Origin: Nannobrachium achirus
Taxonomy: Eukaryota; Chordata; Actinopteri; Myctophiformes; Myctophidae
Reading direction: 5' to 3'
Assembly (NCBI GenBank): GCA_963921795.1
Contig: OY997653.1
Span: 2,014,001 to 2,078,000 of the forward strand
Length of the DNA stretch: 64,000 nucleotides
Position 1 is the first letter of the stretch, and the number at the start of each line of letters is the position of its first letter. The notes under the pieces are model-generated. The model was not told the DNA's origin and ran no database searches. It saw nothing but the letters and a program-made list of their open reading frames with translations. Positions 33,331 through 44,975 of this stretch are shown here, piece by piece. Made by a program: the position numbers and the translations under genes.

Positions 33331-35774
33331 CAGTGTTTCTCAACCTGTGGGTCGGGACCCCCAGGGGGGTCCCCAAATTGTTTTCTCACTCAACAGTAAA
33401 CAAACCCACATAAGATTTAAGTGTATATGCATATTTGCATATTTCTAATGTGACACTTTGAGGACTTTTTAATACCTCTAAAATGACTAATTAAGCCTTT
33501 GCCAAATTGTCAAATATTAGAGGCAGAAATTGTGTTGCGAGGCGTTGTGAGCATGTAGATCGGCTATTTTCACAATAGAACCGTGTTATACAAAATGTAA
33601 CGCCTCAACTCTTAGTGCTCGTCAGGGTGGGGGGTTATGATAGAAAAATATTAATATCCAGTCAGGGTGAAGTCAACCATTTATTGAAGAAGATTCAGCA
33701 TCAGAGAAACAGCATTATCAGCATCAGAGAGCTCTGGCCTGCTGGCCAGAGCTTTGCCCTGTCGGGCAGAAGACTTCCCCTGTTCCATTATCATACAGTT
33801 CTTATAGTCCATTCTGACAGAGATGCTATTCTAAACATGTTCTTATAAGGATCTGTACTAAAGATAAAGACAACATACAAATAGTTACACACGGCACAGA
33901 TTTGCTGACAGAGTGAGAGAGCAAGCATTGATGGGGGAGAGAACTCAGCTGTTAGATTGACAGTTGAGTTGAATTAGCATGTGCACTTTGAAGGCTGGTT
34001 GACCGTTCATTCAATGAGATTGAATGGAAGGAAAACAAGTAGGCTATATACACACATTTGCTGCCATTCTATAAATATTTCTACCACATTCCATCCTTTT
34101 TTTTTTGTGAATGAATCTATTCATTTACATACAACAGGATATTTATAGAGTGCCAAATCAATAGACATTTCAGACAATTATATGTTGAGCTATACCTTAC
34201 AGAATAGTAGATCTGCTTGTTTGGGTTTGAGAGGTTTCTCTCGTTCTTAAGGTTGTAAACATAACATCACATGGAATTGCAATAGTACAATTCGCTACAT
34301 GGAATCTTGAAACATGGAATTTAGTCCTCACGTACAAGTGTTTTCAACAGAAACATTTCTAGAATTTAACAGTCCTACATTCAGTCAAACTTGACTTGTT
34401 CTTGGTATCTTATGTTATGTTTTATAACATTACCAACTGGCTTGCTTGTTTACACTGAAATATAAGAGAGCTAGAATTTAGTAAATGTGAATCCATATTT
34501 GTTTGTACTTTGAAATTCTGTTTTCCAAAATCAAGAGCCCGCATGTCCACTCTCATCTGACTCAGTCATTCTTGACCCTTAGTCACCATGCAGAGCTGCG
34601 ACAACTCTTATGTTGGAATATCAGAATGTAGACCATAAAAACAAATATTCTCACATTAGTGGCAAATGCCTTGTTGACTCATATTTTAGATATCAACTCT
34701 CAGCTAATATTATTCCTATATAAATTACTCAGCTTAATATCAAACACATAGTTGTTGTAGTCTTCATGGCGTCTCTCCGTTCATGTGGCGGTTAATGTCT
34801 CTCCACTGGTCTGGTGGGGTCCAGCGTCCAGTGGCTCTCACACCGCATGTGTGTCTCCTTGGCTTGGTATCCTGCTGTGGCAAAAGTCTGTTGGTGTTCG
34901 ACGTGGTGTCGATTCCGTCACCTCTGCTGTCAATCTGTGTGATTTGGTGGTAGGCTTGCTTTCCTTGTTAGTGAACAGCAAGCTTCCCTCTGTCCATGAT
35001 GTTGGAGCTGTCTTCACAGGAAAAATCGATCTGCGAGGTTCCATCCTTGTAGATCTGATGAAAGTCAGTTCTTGTTGAATTTGCATAGCTTGCAATTTGC
35101 TTCTGTCGTTGTCTCCTCTTTGTCCTTCATGGTGGTTGACCTGCTTTAGGTCTGCTTTCAAAAATCTCCTTTTCAAAAAATTCCTTCACCCCAGAGTTCT
35201 TTTGACCAAGTATCCATCTATGGTAAAGATGAAATATTGATCCACCCAGGGACGCCAATTATGATAGAAAAATATTAATATCCAGTCAGGGTGAAGTCAA
35301 CCATTTATTGAAGAAGATTCAGCATCAGAGAAACAGCATTATCAGCATCAGAGAGCTCTGGCCTGCTGGCCAGAGCTTTGCCCTGTCGGGCAGAAGACTT
35401 CCCCTGTTCCATTATCATACAGTTCTTATAGTCCATTCTGACAGAGATGCTATTCTAAACATGTTCTTATAAGGATCTGTACTAAAGATAAAGACAACAT
35501 ACAAATAGTTACACACGGCACAGATTTGCTGACAGAGTGAGAGAGCAAGCATTGATGGGGGAGAGAACTCAGCTGTTAGATTGACAGTTGAGTTGAATTA
35601 GCATGTGCACTTTGAAGGCTGGTTGACCGTTCATTCAATGAGATTGAATGGAAGGAAAACAAGTAGGCTATATACACACATTTGCTGCCATTCTATAAAT
35701 ATTTCTACCACAGGGTCCCCAGTTAAAATCTGGTTATTTTGGGGGTCGTGGCCTGAAAAGGTTGAGGACCACTG
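33331..35774 (-). mobile_element. Family-B hAT MITE split by an LTR element
   Basis: Left end CAGTGTTTCTCAACCTGTGG; right end AAAGGTTGAGGACCACTG. Flanks GGCTAGTG and GGCTACAG agree at the first five bases and one later base. The module is present only as its right half (33534-33576). The MITE is interrupted at GTGGGG|GGTCCCC by the LTR element at 33636-35712. Confidence 0.85.
33636..35712 (-). mobile_element. Non-autonomous LTR retrotransposon
   Basis: Two 453-bp direct repeats (33636-34088 and 35260-35712) that appear identical by eye flank 1.17 kb. On the minus strand the LTR begins TGTGGTAGAAAT and ends CTATCATA. Just inside the 5' LTR is TGGCGTCCCTGGGTGG (plus 35242-35257), placed like a tRNA primer-binding site, and before the 3' LTR is a purine-rich AAAAAAAAAAGGATGGAA (plus 34089-34106), placed like a polypurine tract. 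GGGT flanks both sides as a likely 4-bp duplication. No gag, protease, reverse transcriptase or integrase motif is seen; the longest internal frame (minus 34838-35176) is unassigned. A mobilised, non-coding derivative and a recent insertion. Confidence 0.88.
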
Positions 35775-35842
35775 GGCTACAGCAATAACAGCTAATCAAT
35801 ATCCATTGGTGGCTTCGACGCACAGAGCATTCTGGAGAGAGG

Positions 35843-36546
35843 GCGAGATCATTTAGCGACCTACAACCGGGTCGCGACGTGGTCGGTAGTTTTCAGCGAC
35901 CGGGTCGCAAAATCGAGCGACCGGGTCGCTAAATGGAGCTACCGGGTCGCTAAATCACCGACCGCGGCACTAAAGCGAGCGACCGGGTCGCTAAATGGAG
36001 CGACCGGGTCGCTAAATCACCGACCGCGGCACTAATGCGAGCGACCGGGTCGCTAAATCGACCGACTGGGACGCTAATTCCATCGACCGGGACGCTAATT
36101 CCACCGACTGGGACGCTAATCCAGCGACCGGGTAGGTAAATCCACCGACCGGTGGTCGCTTCCACCGACCTACTAACCCTAACCCTAAACCTAACCTCAG
36201 TAACCTTACCTCAGTTAGGCTAACCTGCCACGCAACCTCCCGACCGTTACCTCAGTTAGGCTAACCTGCCACGCAACCTCCCGACCGGGTCGCTAAATCA
36301 CCGACCGCGTCGCTAAATCGAGCGACCGGGTCGCTAAATCGACCGACTGGGGCGCAAAATCTTCCGACCGGGTCGCTAAATCTACCGACCTAAAACTGCA
36401 GGCAGGTCGGTAGATTTAGCGACCGGGTCGGTCGATTTAGCGGCGCGGTCGGTGATTTAGCGACCCGGTCGCTCGATTAGCGACCCGGTCGCTGAAAACT
36501 ACCGACCCACGTCGCGACCCGGTTGTAGGTCGCTAAATGATCTCGC
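35843..36546. mobile_element. GC-rich inverted-repeat element with GACCGGGTCGCTAAAT units
   Basis: Outer inverted repeats start GCGAGATCATTTAGCGACCT and end with the complement; they extend about 70 bp. Inside are about 15 imperfect units of 20-27 bp built on GCGACCGGGTCGCTAAAT, each a small palindrome, on one strand at the left and inverted at the right. A CCTAACCCTAAACCTAACC stretch sits near 36175. No coding frame or clear target duplication. Confidence 0.85.
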
Positions 36547-37235
36547 TCCTACTGGCATTCTGTGTCCTTTAGGTGGCTTAAAGAGAGGGTGCCATAGTTT
36601 TGTACTTGTTCTGGTTTGCATGTGTCTAGGAGGTTGACAGTACTTCATTAGACCCCCTGGTGTGGTTGTTATGAGCAATTATGTATTGCCTTTCTATTTG
36701 GGTTTTAGCTGGAGGCTGCCACCTTGTGGGGTCAAACGTGCTGGTCCAAAAACACAGATACTTATTACATCACAGAATCAACCCCTCCCCTAATTACCAT
36801 TCAACCAACATACGTGGGTGTGGCTAACTTCAGCTGGGTCACCACCCACCATGACAATCACGCATACCAATGAACTGGTGGGTGTGGCCACATAAAACAT
36901 AATTTTAACTCTTTCTGTACACTTTTTTTGGAAAAAATCTTCCTCCTAGTATAATCATAATAGTAGATAATCATGTTTTAGAGGGGGGAAAAATCATGGC
37001 ACCCGCACTTTAATGAAGTGCCTAACTAAGAGGATGTGCATGTGATTATTCAGTTGATATGTCAAGATATCACAGAGATGATTTGTGGACATCGTGTAAA
37101 TGGGGAGACATGACAGGAGGAAGGTGTGATTTTTGAACTGTCCAAAATATGCCAGCAGAAGCAGGAAACCGAGGGTACATGGTTTGTCCACCTCCTGTTT
37201 GTTGTTGTGACATCATTATTCTGCTCCCGTAGAGC

Positions 37236-38052
37236 TGTGGTTTTCAACCAGTGGTCCGGGGACCACCAGTGGTCCTTGAGGGGGTTCCAGGTGGTCCCCA
37301 GCTAAACGATGGAGAGTTGGTAACCAAATGGACCCTCATAGATCTGTAAATCTCGAGAGTTACCGACCATTACGGGTCCATTTGGTTTATTTTATGCCCT
37401 CAAGAGTTAAATTAATGTTAAACATCAGCATTACTTCATCTACCAGAAGTCTACACAATTATATAATCGAGAAGAATTGTTATTTTGATCAACGTTTGCC
37501 TGTGATCTCCCATAACACTTCAATACAGCATGGAATTGTGGACAAATGTTAAAACAACGACAACAAAATATCTCTGCTGTCGGGCCGAAACCTTATAACT
37601 CCAAGATTTACATTTTGGGAAAATGAGCTCAAGTGGAGTTAGGAGGTTTTGACCGAAGCACTTTTTACTACTTTCCATTGGTTCAATATTATTTGAAACT
37701 CAGACGTAAAGGGTGTTCAATAGCACATATTTATGAAAAAAAGAAAAAAGAGTTGGCCAATCGGGTGGAGTTAGCTGGTTTGGCAGAAAGTGTGGAGTTA
37801 GGAAGTTTTGTCGCCAAGCACTTTTTACTACTTTCCATTGGTTCAATATTATTTTAACCAACACTCAGATGTAAAGGGTGTTCAATAGCCCTGATTCCAT
37901 CAAAAATGGAGTTAAGAGGTTTTTGGCCAGAAAGTGACGATCTATGTTTCGGGTCTGAGATGCTAAATCTCATCTAATAGTGGTCTGTGGCTCAAATGCA
38001 GAGTAATTAATGGTCCTTCCTTGATGATATGAAAAGGATTGAAAGACACTGA
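37236..38052. mobile_element. Possible hAT-like element (GTGGTTTTCAACCAGTGG)
   Basis: A left end with CAACCAGTGGTCCGGGGACC and a right end GGATTGAAAGACACTG suggest a diverged relative of the GGTTCTCAACC families. Two tandem copies of about 140 bp (GGAGTTAGGAGGTTTTG and GGAGTTAGGAAGTTTTG blocks) lie at about 37634-37890. Confidence 0.4.
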
Positions 38053-38512
38053 TGAGGAGGAATGCACTCGTTACTTCACACACTAACAGATCCATTACCT
38101 CAGCAGGAAACTGTTCGCTTATTTAACTAGTCATGATGAAGACCCTTTACATCACTGAGGTCTGACGTCACTGTCACTAGAGGGCGCTATCTCCCTGTGT
38201 CCCGCTCAGGGGCGTAGTTCCACCGATTTAAAACAAATCCAATACGGAATTAAAACTTCCTATGTTTGGCCGCTAGTTGCGCTGTTTTCCCCCCGCGAGG
38301 TACCAAAAAGAATTTGTCTACATTGGACCCCATTCATTTTCCCCTTTGATTTTCTAACCTTAATAAACGTTGTCATAAAATACTTTATGGTTCCTGTCGC
38401 TAGTGAAAAACTCCCTTTCAATCACCATGATATGCGTTTTGTGCAAATATGGTCCCATTTAGGTTAAAATTTATGATAAATCTGCGGGGGAGTGGCCATC
38501 TAAATTCTTCTT

Positions 38513-38599
38513 CTGGGGGGGGGGGGGGGGGGGGGGGGCTTTCTCCAATTCTACTATACTTGTGGGGACATGTGGTCCTCACATAGTAATAAAAACCAG

Positions 38600-38662
<63 letters not shown>
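38513..38662. repeat. Poly-G run and (CA)n microsatellite
   Basis: A G run of about 24 bases (38514-38538), then a CA tract (38602-38662). Confidence 0.96.
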
Positions 38663-38663
<1 letters not shown>

Positions 38664-38786
38664 TCATGATTAAGTGCGATACGCTGTTATTCGTACTTCA
38701 ATTAGGGTAGCATTAGAGCCAGCTGCTTGTTATTTGCAGCGTATGACTCTAATTTATCTGTGCACTAGTATACAGCTTCAGTATAT

Positions 38787-38841
38787 ATAGCTGAACTGCA
38801 AGCACACAACGGGCGTTGTGTGCTTGTAGATCTGCCATTTT
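38787..38841. repeat. Hairpin module, short centre
   Basis: ATAGCTGAACTGCAAGCACA, CAACGGGCGTTG, TGTGCTTGTAGATCTGCCAT. The AAGCACAC/GTGTGCTT stem and family-D-type flank (TTCACTAG, CTTGTATGAAGAAGCAGGGC) remain. Confidence 0.85.
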
Positions 38842-39440
38842 CACTAGATTTGTGCGACAGTCTTGTATGAAGAAGCAGGGCTTTACCTCACGGAAAAACA
38901 TACACATTTGAAACTTGGAGATACGAGGTTTCTAACCGACAGTGACGATAATGACATCTTGGCGAGTTCTGTGCCAAACTACAGCGCATCAATACATCAT
39001 ACTTTCGTTTTTCTAGGTGTACTGTATGTGTGTGTGTGTGCATGCTTGCAGGCATACATGCACAGTGGTTGTAGTGGTAATCTTTATTCGTCTTTTACAT
39101 TCAGTCAGTGCTCTGCCGGAGGCAAGCACTCTTTTGTAGAACGAGGTTTACACCTCCAGACTGGCCCTATTTACATACTGATGGCACAATCAGTATCAGA
39201 CGTGTCACTGAAAGTCAGACGAAGTGTTGAGGGGGAGAATTGATATATCGGCATCTCCATCTATTCTTCCCAGGTGATGAAGCAGTATGTTCTCGTTTTA
39301 TAACCGCCATAGCTGTTACAGTATGTCGACTGTGATAGTGTTTCTCTGTCCATTCAGTAGTGTATAATGTGTATAATACATGTGAGAAAGCGACTTGATA
39401 AATGGCAGGTGTTTTTAACCCATTTAGAACGGGTACACAC

Positions 39441-42151
39441 GAGAGTGCTTCCGGGTCACGAATGGGACAGTAGTGCGTTTGAGGAGCTGCTGCTCCCACT
39501 TTCATTAAAAAGTTATTTTTCAAAGCCTCACTTGCTTTTAAACTCCACTAAAAGTGCAGTAATAGCATCCTCTACAACTTTTCATTGATTTGAACCGAAA
39601 AAGAAGTTGGTAGAATGTCTAACTCGCAGAAACCAGCGGTCTCTGCAAAGCCGCAGACACGCCAGGCCAAGAAGGACGACCCGCCGGCGCCATTAACAAC
39701 GGCGGACTTGGCCATTGTTCTTACACGGTTTGACGACTTAAATGCATCCATAACCTCCGAATTCAAGACAACTAATGCAACCATCGCTTCACTTGAGGCG
39801 AAAATAGACAACGTGCAAATCCAGCTCTCTGACCAGAGACATCGTCTGACGACACTGGAGGAGAACGCGTCGCGTTATTCCGACAAGCTCGCCGAGCTGG
39901 ACGCTAGATGTGATACTTTGGAGGATAATTACGTTAGAATCAAGGCCAAGGCTGTCGCTATTGAGTCCCAGGGGCGTAGAAATAACGTCCGTATAATCGG
40001 ATTACCCGAATTAATCGAAAAAGATCAGCCTAATACCTTTTTTTCTAACCTACTTGTCGAAATTATGGGCAAGGATCTGCTACCAGAAGCGCCCGAGCTT
40101 GACATAGTGCATCGGGCCTTGGCTCCCAGGCCTGGGCCTGGTGCCAGACCTCGGGCTGTAATAGCTCGTGTCCACCGTCACCGCATCAAGGACGCTATAA
40201 TTCGAGACGCCAGGAAGAGAAGGGGAACCCTAAACTACAAGGGGACCCCTGTCCAGATCTTCGAGGACCTGCCACAAGAAATCATCGAACAGCGTTCGGC
40301 CTATCGAGACGTGATGTCCGCCCTGTACAAACGCGGCTTCAAACCGAAGCTCCTACATCCATCTCGACTCTTCATAACCACCGCGGAGGGGAGGAAACAT
40401 CTTTCCTCTCCAAAAGAAGCCGCAGACTTTTTGAAGAAGAACCAGGGGCAGAACGAGGGGACATCGCCTTCATCTTCGACCGCATCGGTTTGAGAAGGGA
40501 TGTAGAAGTATATTGGTCTGGCTAGCTTGGCCAGCTAACACATGCTAACATGCTATATATGCTCCAGTAATTTTATTTTTCTACTTTTCTATTTTTTCTA
40601 CACACATATGGACGATCTCTCGTACTCCACAATGGATACTACAGTGTAAAGTAAATGTTTAGATGGGTTTGACTTGTGTTATTTGCTATGTCACTTTTTT
40701 TTAATTTATTTATATTGTGGAATGGTCGATAGTGTGTGGGGTTGGCTAACTAGCTAGTACATGCTAACAGTTTTTTTTTTCTCTTTCTTTAATTTTCCTA
40801 TTTCCTTTTCTGACGTAAATACGCAACCCTTTTTTGACTGATTATATATGATCAAACGGCGTATGTAGACATGTCCGTTCCAACGGTTAATGCGAACCAC
40901 TTGTTTACTCAATTAGGTATTTTGTTTACGGCGAATTCTATTGCGCTTGTGGTATGCTAATATGCGCTGTTTCTTTCTCTCCGTACATGACGATTACGTT
41001 ATGGCGGTTTAGTTAAGTGTTAGAGAGCGATCGAATGCTTTGCACTTCATGATGACATGATTGTAGTCGAGACTTCTCGACATGTTTTCGTTGTTTTTAT
41101 ACTTCATCTTCTTACGATGTGGCTCTAATATGCTAATGGCCTGTGTTGGTTGTTTGTTTTTGGTCGGTGGCCGCCATTGTGTGCCTCTGACAGGATGGAC
41201 CAAACTGTGAACTCTGAACTCTGAACCACGCTCGACAATTAATGGTTCTACGCTGCCTCTGCCGGCTGGGAGGTGGTATCACTACTATTTTTGTTACTTT
41301 TTCTTTTTGGTTGTAACAGCAGCCTCTCGACTGGCAGGCCTTACTTTATTTTACAACTGACTCATGGACATTAGTTTTTTTTTTCTTTTTTTTACCTTTT
41401 AGATAAATATGTCGCCACATAGCACCTTCCCTCTGGGATTATATAACCTATTATGTTTTTGTTTTTTTTTAATTTCTGATGTCTGGAGGCTGCCTTTTGG
41501 GACCCGGTGGCAGTCCAGTATTGGGGCGTCTGGGTGGGCAGGTTAAACTTCCTGTCCACCACCATGGAGCACTACCTTCATGGTGCATTCGGCTTGGCCG
41601 GGCGCTCCAACGAGCACAATTGGCTGTGTTCGTGGGAGGGAAGTCGATTGGGGTGGAGGAACAGAATTTGTCTCTGCATTAATGGTTCCCACAGTGGTCA
41701 GGGCGCCTGTTCAGAGAGGGGTGGAACCGGGGAGGATAGCGTGTACCTCCACATGCGTTACGCCCCCCTGGTGAAGCTCCTTAATGTCAGGTGAAAAGAA
41801 GATGGTGGCATGACGGATCGGGTATCGGAGGAGACCCGTTGTTGTCTTTACCCTCCCAATGACTACTTTGGGGATTAGCAGGGATAGGTCTAACGTAGAG
41901 TATGGGGATGGGGGAATTGGCTTGACACTAAATTGGGTATATGGGAAAAAATGTTTTCTTTTATTATCTCTTAAGGGCAGGGTTTCTTTTCCTTACAACT
42001 GAATGTGTACGTACCGTGATCGCCTCAGATCTTGTGATATTTTGTACCAATGATTATTGTGATTGGAATGTGATTTGGGGTGCCATCACTATGTGTGTAC
42101 CTGCCTCATTGTGACATTGTACCTTAATAAAAAAGATTTGAAAAGAAAGAA
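39441..42151 (+). mobile_element. ORF1-only LINE-1-like retroposon (HAL1-like)
   Basis: A 2.7-kb insertion bounded by an exact 15-bp duplication AGAACGGGTACACAC (39426-39440 and 42152-42166), as made by target-primed reverse transcription. It has a 174-bp leader, one intact ORF1 (39615-40493), 1.65 kb without long frames, and a 3' end ATAAAAAAGATTTG followed by an A/G-rich tail. No endonuclease or reverse transcriptase motifs are seen, and the space after ORF1 is too short for ORF2. Confidence 0.88.
39615..40493 (+). CDS. LINE-1-type ORF1 protein, intact
   Basis: A 292-residue frame with no stops. It has a basic, Pro-rich N-terminus, a heptad-rich coiled-coil region at about residues 30-125, then RRNNVRIIGLPE (about residues 121-132), the signature start of the LINE-1 ORF1 RNA-recognition fold. 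HRALAPRPGPGARPRAVIAR and YKGTPVQIFEDLP follow, then the C-terminal domain (YRDVMSALYKRGFKPKLLHP, AADFL). L1 ORF1p trimerises through the coiled coil and binds RNA as a chaperone. It lies in rab32 intron 1 on the same strand. An intact frame in a copy without ORF2 suggests youth or mobilisation in trans. The start is chosen because it is the first ATG, upstream of all recognised domains. Confidence 0.85.
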   Translation: MSNSQKPAVSAKPQTRQAKKDDPPAPLTTADLAIVLTRFDDLNASITSEFKTTNATIASLEAKIDNVQIQLSDQRHRLTTLEENASRYSDKLAELDARCDTLEDNYVRIKAKAVAIESQGRRNNVRIIGLPELIEKDQPNTFFSNLLVEIMGKDLLPEAPELDIVHRALAPRPGPGARPRAVIARVHRHRIKDAIIRDARKRRGTLNYKGTPVQIFEDLPQEIIEQRSAYRDVMSALYKRGFKPKLLHPSRLFITTAEGRKHLSSPKEAADFLKKNQGQNEGTSPSSSTASV

Positions 42152-42269
42152 AGAACGGGTACACACTATTGTGTATTATTATTTTATGCTTTAACTACTG
42201 AAAAATACAGCTACAGATATACAAGCTCACAGCGCGGCACCGGAAATCGTGAGAATTTGATTTTTTTTC

Positions 42270-42328
42270 AAAAATAGCAGATCTACAAGCTCGCAGCCGC
42301 GCTCTGAGCTTGTATATCTGCTATTTTT
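42270..42328. repeat. Hairpin module (family E, right copy)
   Basis: AAAAATAGCAGATCTACAAGC, CGCAGCCGCGCTCTG, AGCTTGTATATCTGCTATTTTT; centre shortened. Confidence 0.88.
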
Positions 42329-42607
42329 CAATAGCTAAAGCATTCAATAATTCTAGGCCTAAATGGGTAATTAAATACACTTGTCCAGAGTGAAGCATTG
42401 ACTGACCTGCCATAATCATTTGTCAGGCATTCATCGTTGTATAGCAAAGAGCTGTATGGATGTTGCCTTGGAATTCTGATGATGCTTCTTGTCCAAGACG
42501 AGCGGGCACAAAGAACCACAGCTTTTCATAAACCACCATTCCATCACCACTGACTCTTCTCACTGAAGCTTTGCACCACCACAAAGAAGTCATTTTTCCT
42601 TTTATGA

Positions 42608-43003
42608 AATAGGGATGGGACAATAAGCAATATTATCGTTTATCGTGATAAAAAAACACTCACGATAATCGTTTCACAGAGATTTAATTTATTGTGATAT
42701 TGCCCTCCGTCATGTACTGGGATCAATTCACCTTTAATTTGCCGAGCTTCATATCCGGTACTTAAACCCTCTATAATTGGTAAAAGGTCATTACGTTCGT
42801 GATAGTCTTTTTTTCACTCTCTACCAAATCTACCAGATCTCCACCAGATCTACAAGCTCACGCTGTGAGTTTGTAGATCGGATATTTTTTTGGCAAATGT
42901 TACACCCCATGATGATGGATTTTGATCGCGATAATATGGTAAATCGTGATTTCTTTTGTCACAATAATCGTGATATGAAATGTTCATATCGTCACATCCC
43001 TAG
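42608..43003. mobile_element. GATAATCG-type element (AGGGATGGGACAATA)
   Basis: Ends AGGGATGGGACAATAAGCAA with TTATCGTGATAAA, and ATCGTGATATGAAATG with CACATCCCTAG. Related to the host element at about 28140-28959. Module at 42843-42890. Confidence 0.6.
42843..42890. repeat. Hairpin module, short centre
   Basis: ACCAGATCTACAAGCTCACG and CTGTGAGTTTGTAGATCGGA, with decayed outer arms. Confidence 0.8.
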
Positions 43004-43534
43004 TGTGAAACTTGCCTTTGTCTGTTGTCTAGCGACCGCACGGCTGAATAAAGTGAAACCTCCAGTAGCATTCCTTTCAGCAGCCTTTCAATCACCATCT
43101 CTCTCTTGCTGCCAATGTATTGACACATACAATAACATTCTTCTGAATATATCAGAGAGCCGGTCTTGACTATTGCTCTCTGATATTTTCTGTCAATATC
43201 TGACTGGCATGTCGCGTCGATAATATTTACCCGGCGGCCACTGTATTCTGACAGAAAACGATATCAATGTCAAACAGAGCTCGGGGAAGGACAGAAAATA
43301 TAGTAAAAAAAGCCTCGGCATTGGTGAGAATATTATCTAAATCTGTCATTGTCTGTTCACTGCACCCCGCTGGACATACTGAGAGGCTCTCTCTCTCTCT
43401 CTGTCCTAATGCGTCGTGTTTCTGGGGAAATCATCTGGGATTATAGAGGCTAAAATTAGACTTTCAATTATAAGCAATTACCAGCAGACCCGTAGGCCCC
43501 AAGGTGTGTATTCACTCCTGCTTGGTCACGTCCG

Positions 43535-43583
43535 TACTGTACTGTACTGTACTGTACTGTACTGTACTGTACTGTACTGTACT
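43535..43583. repeat. (GTACT)n pentanucleotide repeat
   Basis: About ten units of GTACT; shorter runs recur at about 44176 and 44335. Confidence 0.95.
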
Positions 43584-43605
43584 GCCCTCCAGTTCCTTAT
43601 GCAGC

Positions 43606-44152
43606 ATTCAGGCCTAGAATTATTGACTGCTTTAACCAGAGAAAAATAGCGGATCAACAAGCTCACAGCACGGCACCGAGTGTTGCGCTGCGAGCTTGTA
43701 GATCTGCTATTTTTGAAAAGGTCGTGAAAATATGTGCAAATCTTTGAATATATGTATTTTCAAAGCGAACGGTTGTAACTAAAATTTTGCTTCTGGGTGG
43801 TCCCTGGAACTAAATATTTTGAGATGGGGGTCCGTGGCCAAATAAATATAATTTTGGCGGTCCTTCACATGAAAAAGTCTGAGAATCACTGACATAGTAC
43901 TCAAGAACAGACTAACTGAGCTCCAGTTAAGTGAAAAGGACCTTTTCTTTGACGATTGCTGGCCAGATTGCTGACATAGAAACATAGGTTTTTCCAAAAA
44001 ATCTTAGAAGGATTCAAAATACACTTATAGAATCGGGTCAAAATTCTAATTTTCAAACTCTGTGCCGCGCTGTGAGCTTGTATGTCTGCTGTTTTTCAAT
44101 AGTTAAAGCACAAAATAATAATACACAATAATGTGTACCCGTTCTAAATGGG
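43606..44152 (-). mobile_element. Family-E TTAA MITE, minus orientation
   Basis: Right end GTGTACCCGTTCTAAATGGG followed by TTAA (44153-44156); left end TTCAGGCCTAGAATTATTGA without TTAA. Left module complete (43642-43714); right module reduced to one arm (about 44060-44094). Confidence 0.85.
43642..43714. repeat. Hairpin module (family E)
   Basis: AAAAATAGCGGATCAACAAGC with CAGCACGGCAC, then GTGTTGCGCTGCGAGCTTGT and AGATCTGCTATTTTT. Confidence 0.88.
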
Positions 44153-44824
44153 TTAATTCCTTATGCAGCTGGTTAAGTACTGTACTGTACTGCCCTCCAG
44201 TTCCTTATGTAGCTGGGTAAGTGCTTCAAATGACCCCAAGTGAAAGTAAATGGGGGGGAGAAGCTGTGCATGTGGTTCCTCAAAATATCTCTCGCTTCTT
44301 TATTTTGGATTGGAGAGTGTACATTAGTGTACAATGTACTGTACTGTACTGTACAGTACATTCTGCCCGGACATAACACATAGCAGTTCTAAAAAGAAAT
44401 GAAACTGAAAACAGTGAAACGGTCTCCAGAGCCTGCAACATTGAATGTGTCTGTTTACACCAAGGCGAGAACAGCCCAACTGATGCCAGAGGTTTGGGTC
44501 AAATGCTGATCCCCAACTCCTAGCCCACTGATTACTGATAGTTCTGACAAATATTTTGCCAAAAGGTTATCAAATGTAAATACAATGTTTGAATATGATA
44601 TTGATCTTGGCGTTCAAGCTATTCTATATATGACTCCCTGCTCAGCACATTAGAAGACAACTATTTAAGAGCAGGAGAAAATCCAGAGGCCACTGGTGGT
44701 GTTGGGTTCTGGGTCGGAGCAAAGAAGCGTATATACAGCCTTCAGTGACTCTGACCACGAAACAACTTAAACTGACTGCCAATTTGGTGAGCTGCTTGAC
44801 ATGCCACATGTACTGTACATCACC

Positions 44825-44975
44825 CACGGGTGCATCTCTCCACTCCGACATGTCTCCATTCCGACACTATATCTCTAACCCTAACCCTAAACCTTAGGCC
44901 CATGGGAGTGTCGCCACTCCGACAATAAGAAGTCAATTTCGGAGTGGCGACATGTCGGAATGGAGAGAGCCTCCC
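44825..44975. repeat. Small inverted repeat with CCCTAACCCTAA
   Basis: TCTCCACTCCGACATGTC near the left and GACATGTCGGAATGGAGAGA near the right enclose ATCTCTAACCCTAACCC. Confidence 0.7.

Larger units (their letters stand above)
39419..42366 (+). mobile_element. Family-E TTAA MITE split by a LINE
   Basis: TTAA then CCCATTTAGAACGGGTACAC at the left, and the family-E remainder from 42152 onward, ending TCTAGGCCTAAATGGG. The right TTAA has changed to TAATTAA-type sequence. It carries a half module (about 42207-42240) and a complete one (42270-42328). Confidence 0.88.

Noticed and set aside
34838-35176. Gag or other retroviral protein in the LTR element
   Set aside because: The 112-residue frame shows no zinc knuckle, protease or other motif. 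I treat the element as non-coding.
41479-41794. ORF2 remnant of the LINE
   Set aside because: The short Gly-rich frames here show no endonuclease or reverse transcriptase motif, and the space is far too short for ORF2.
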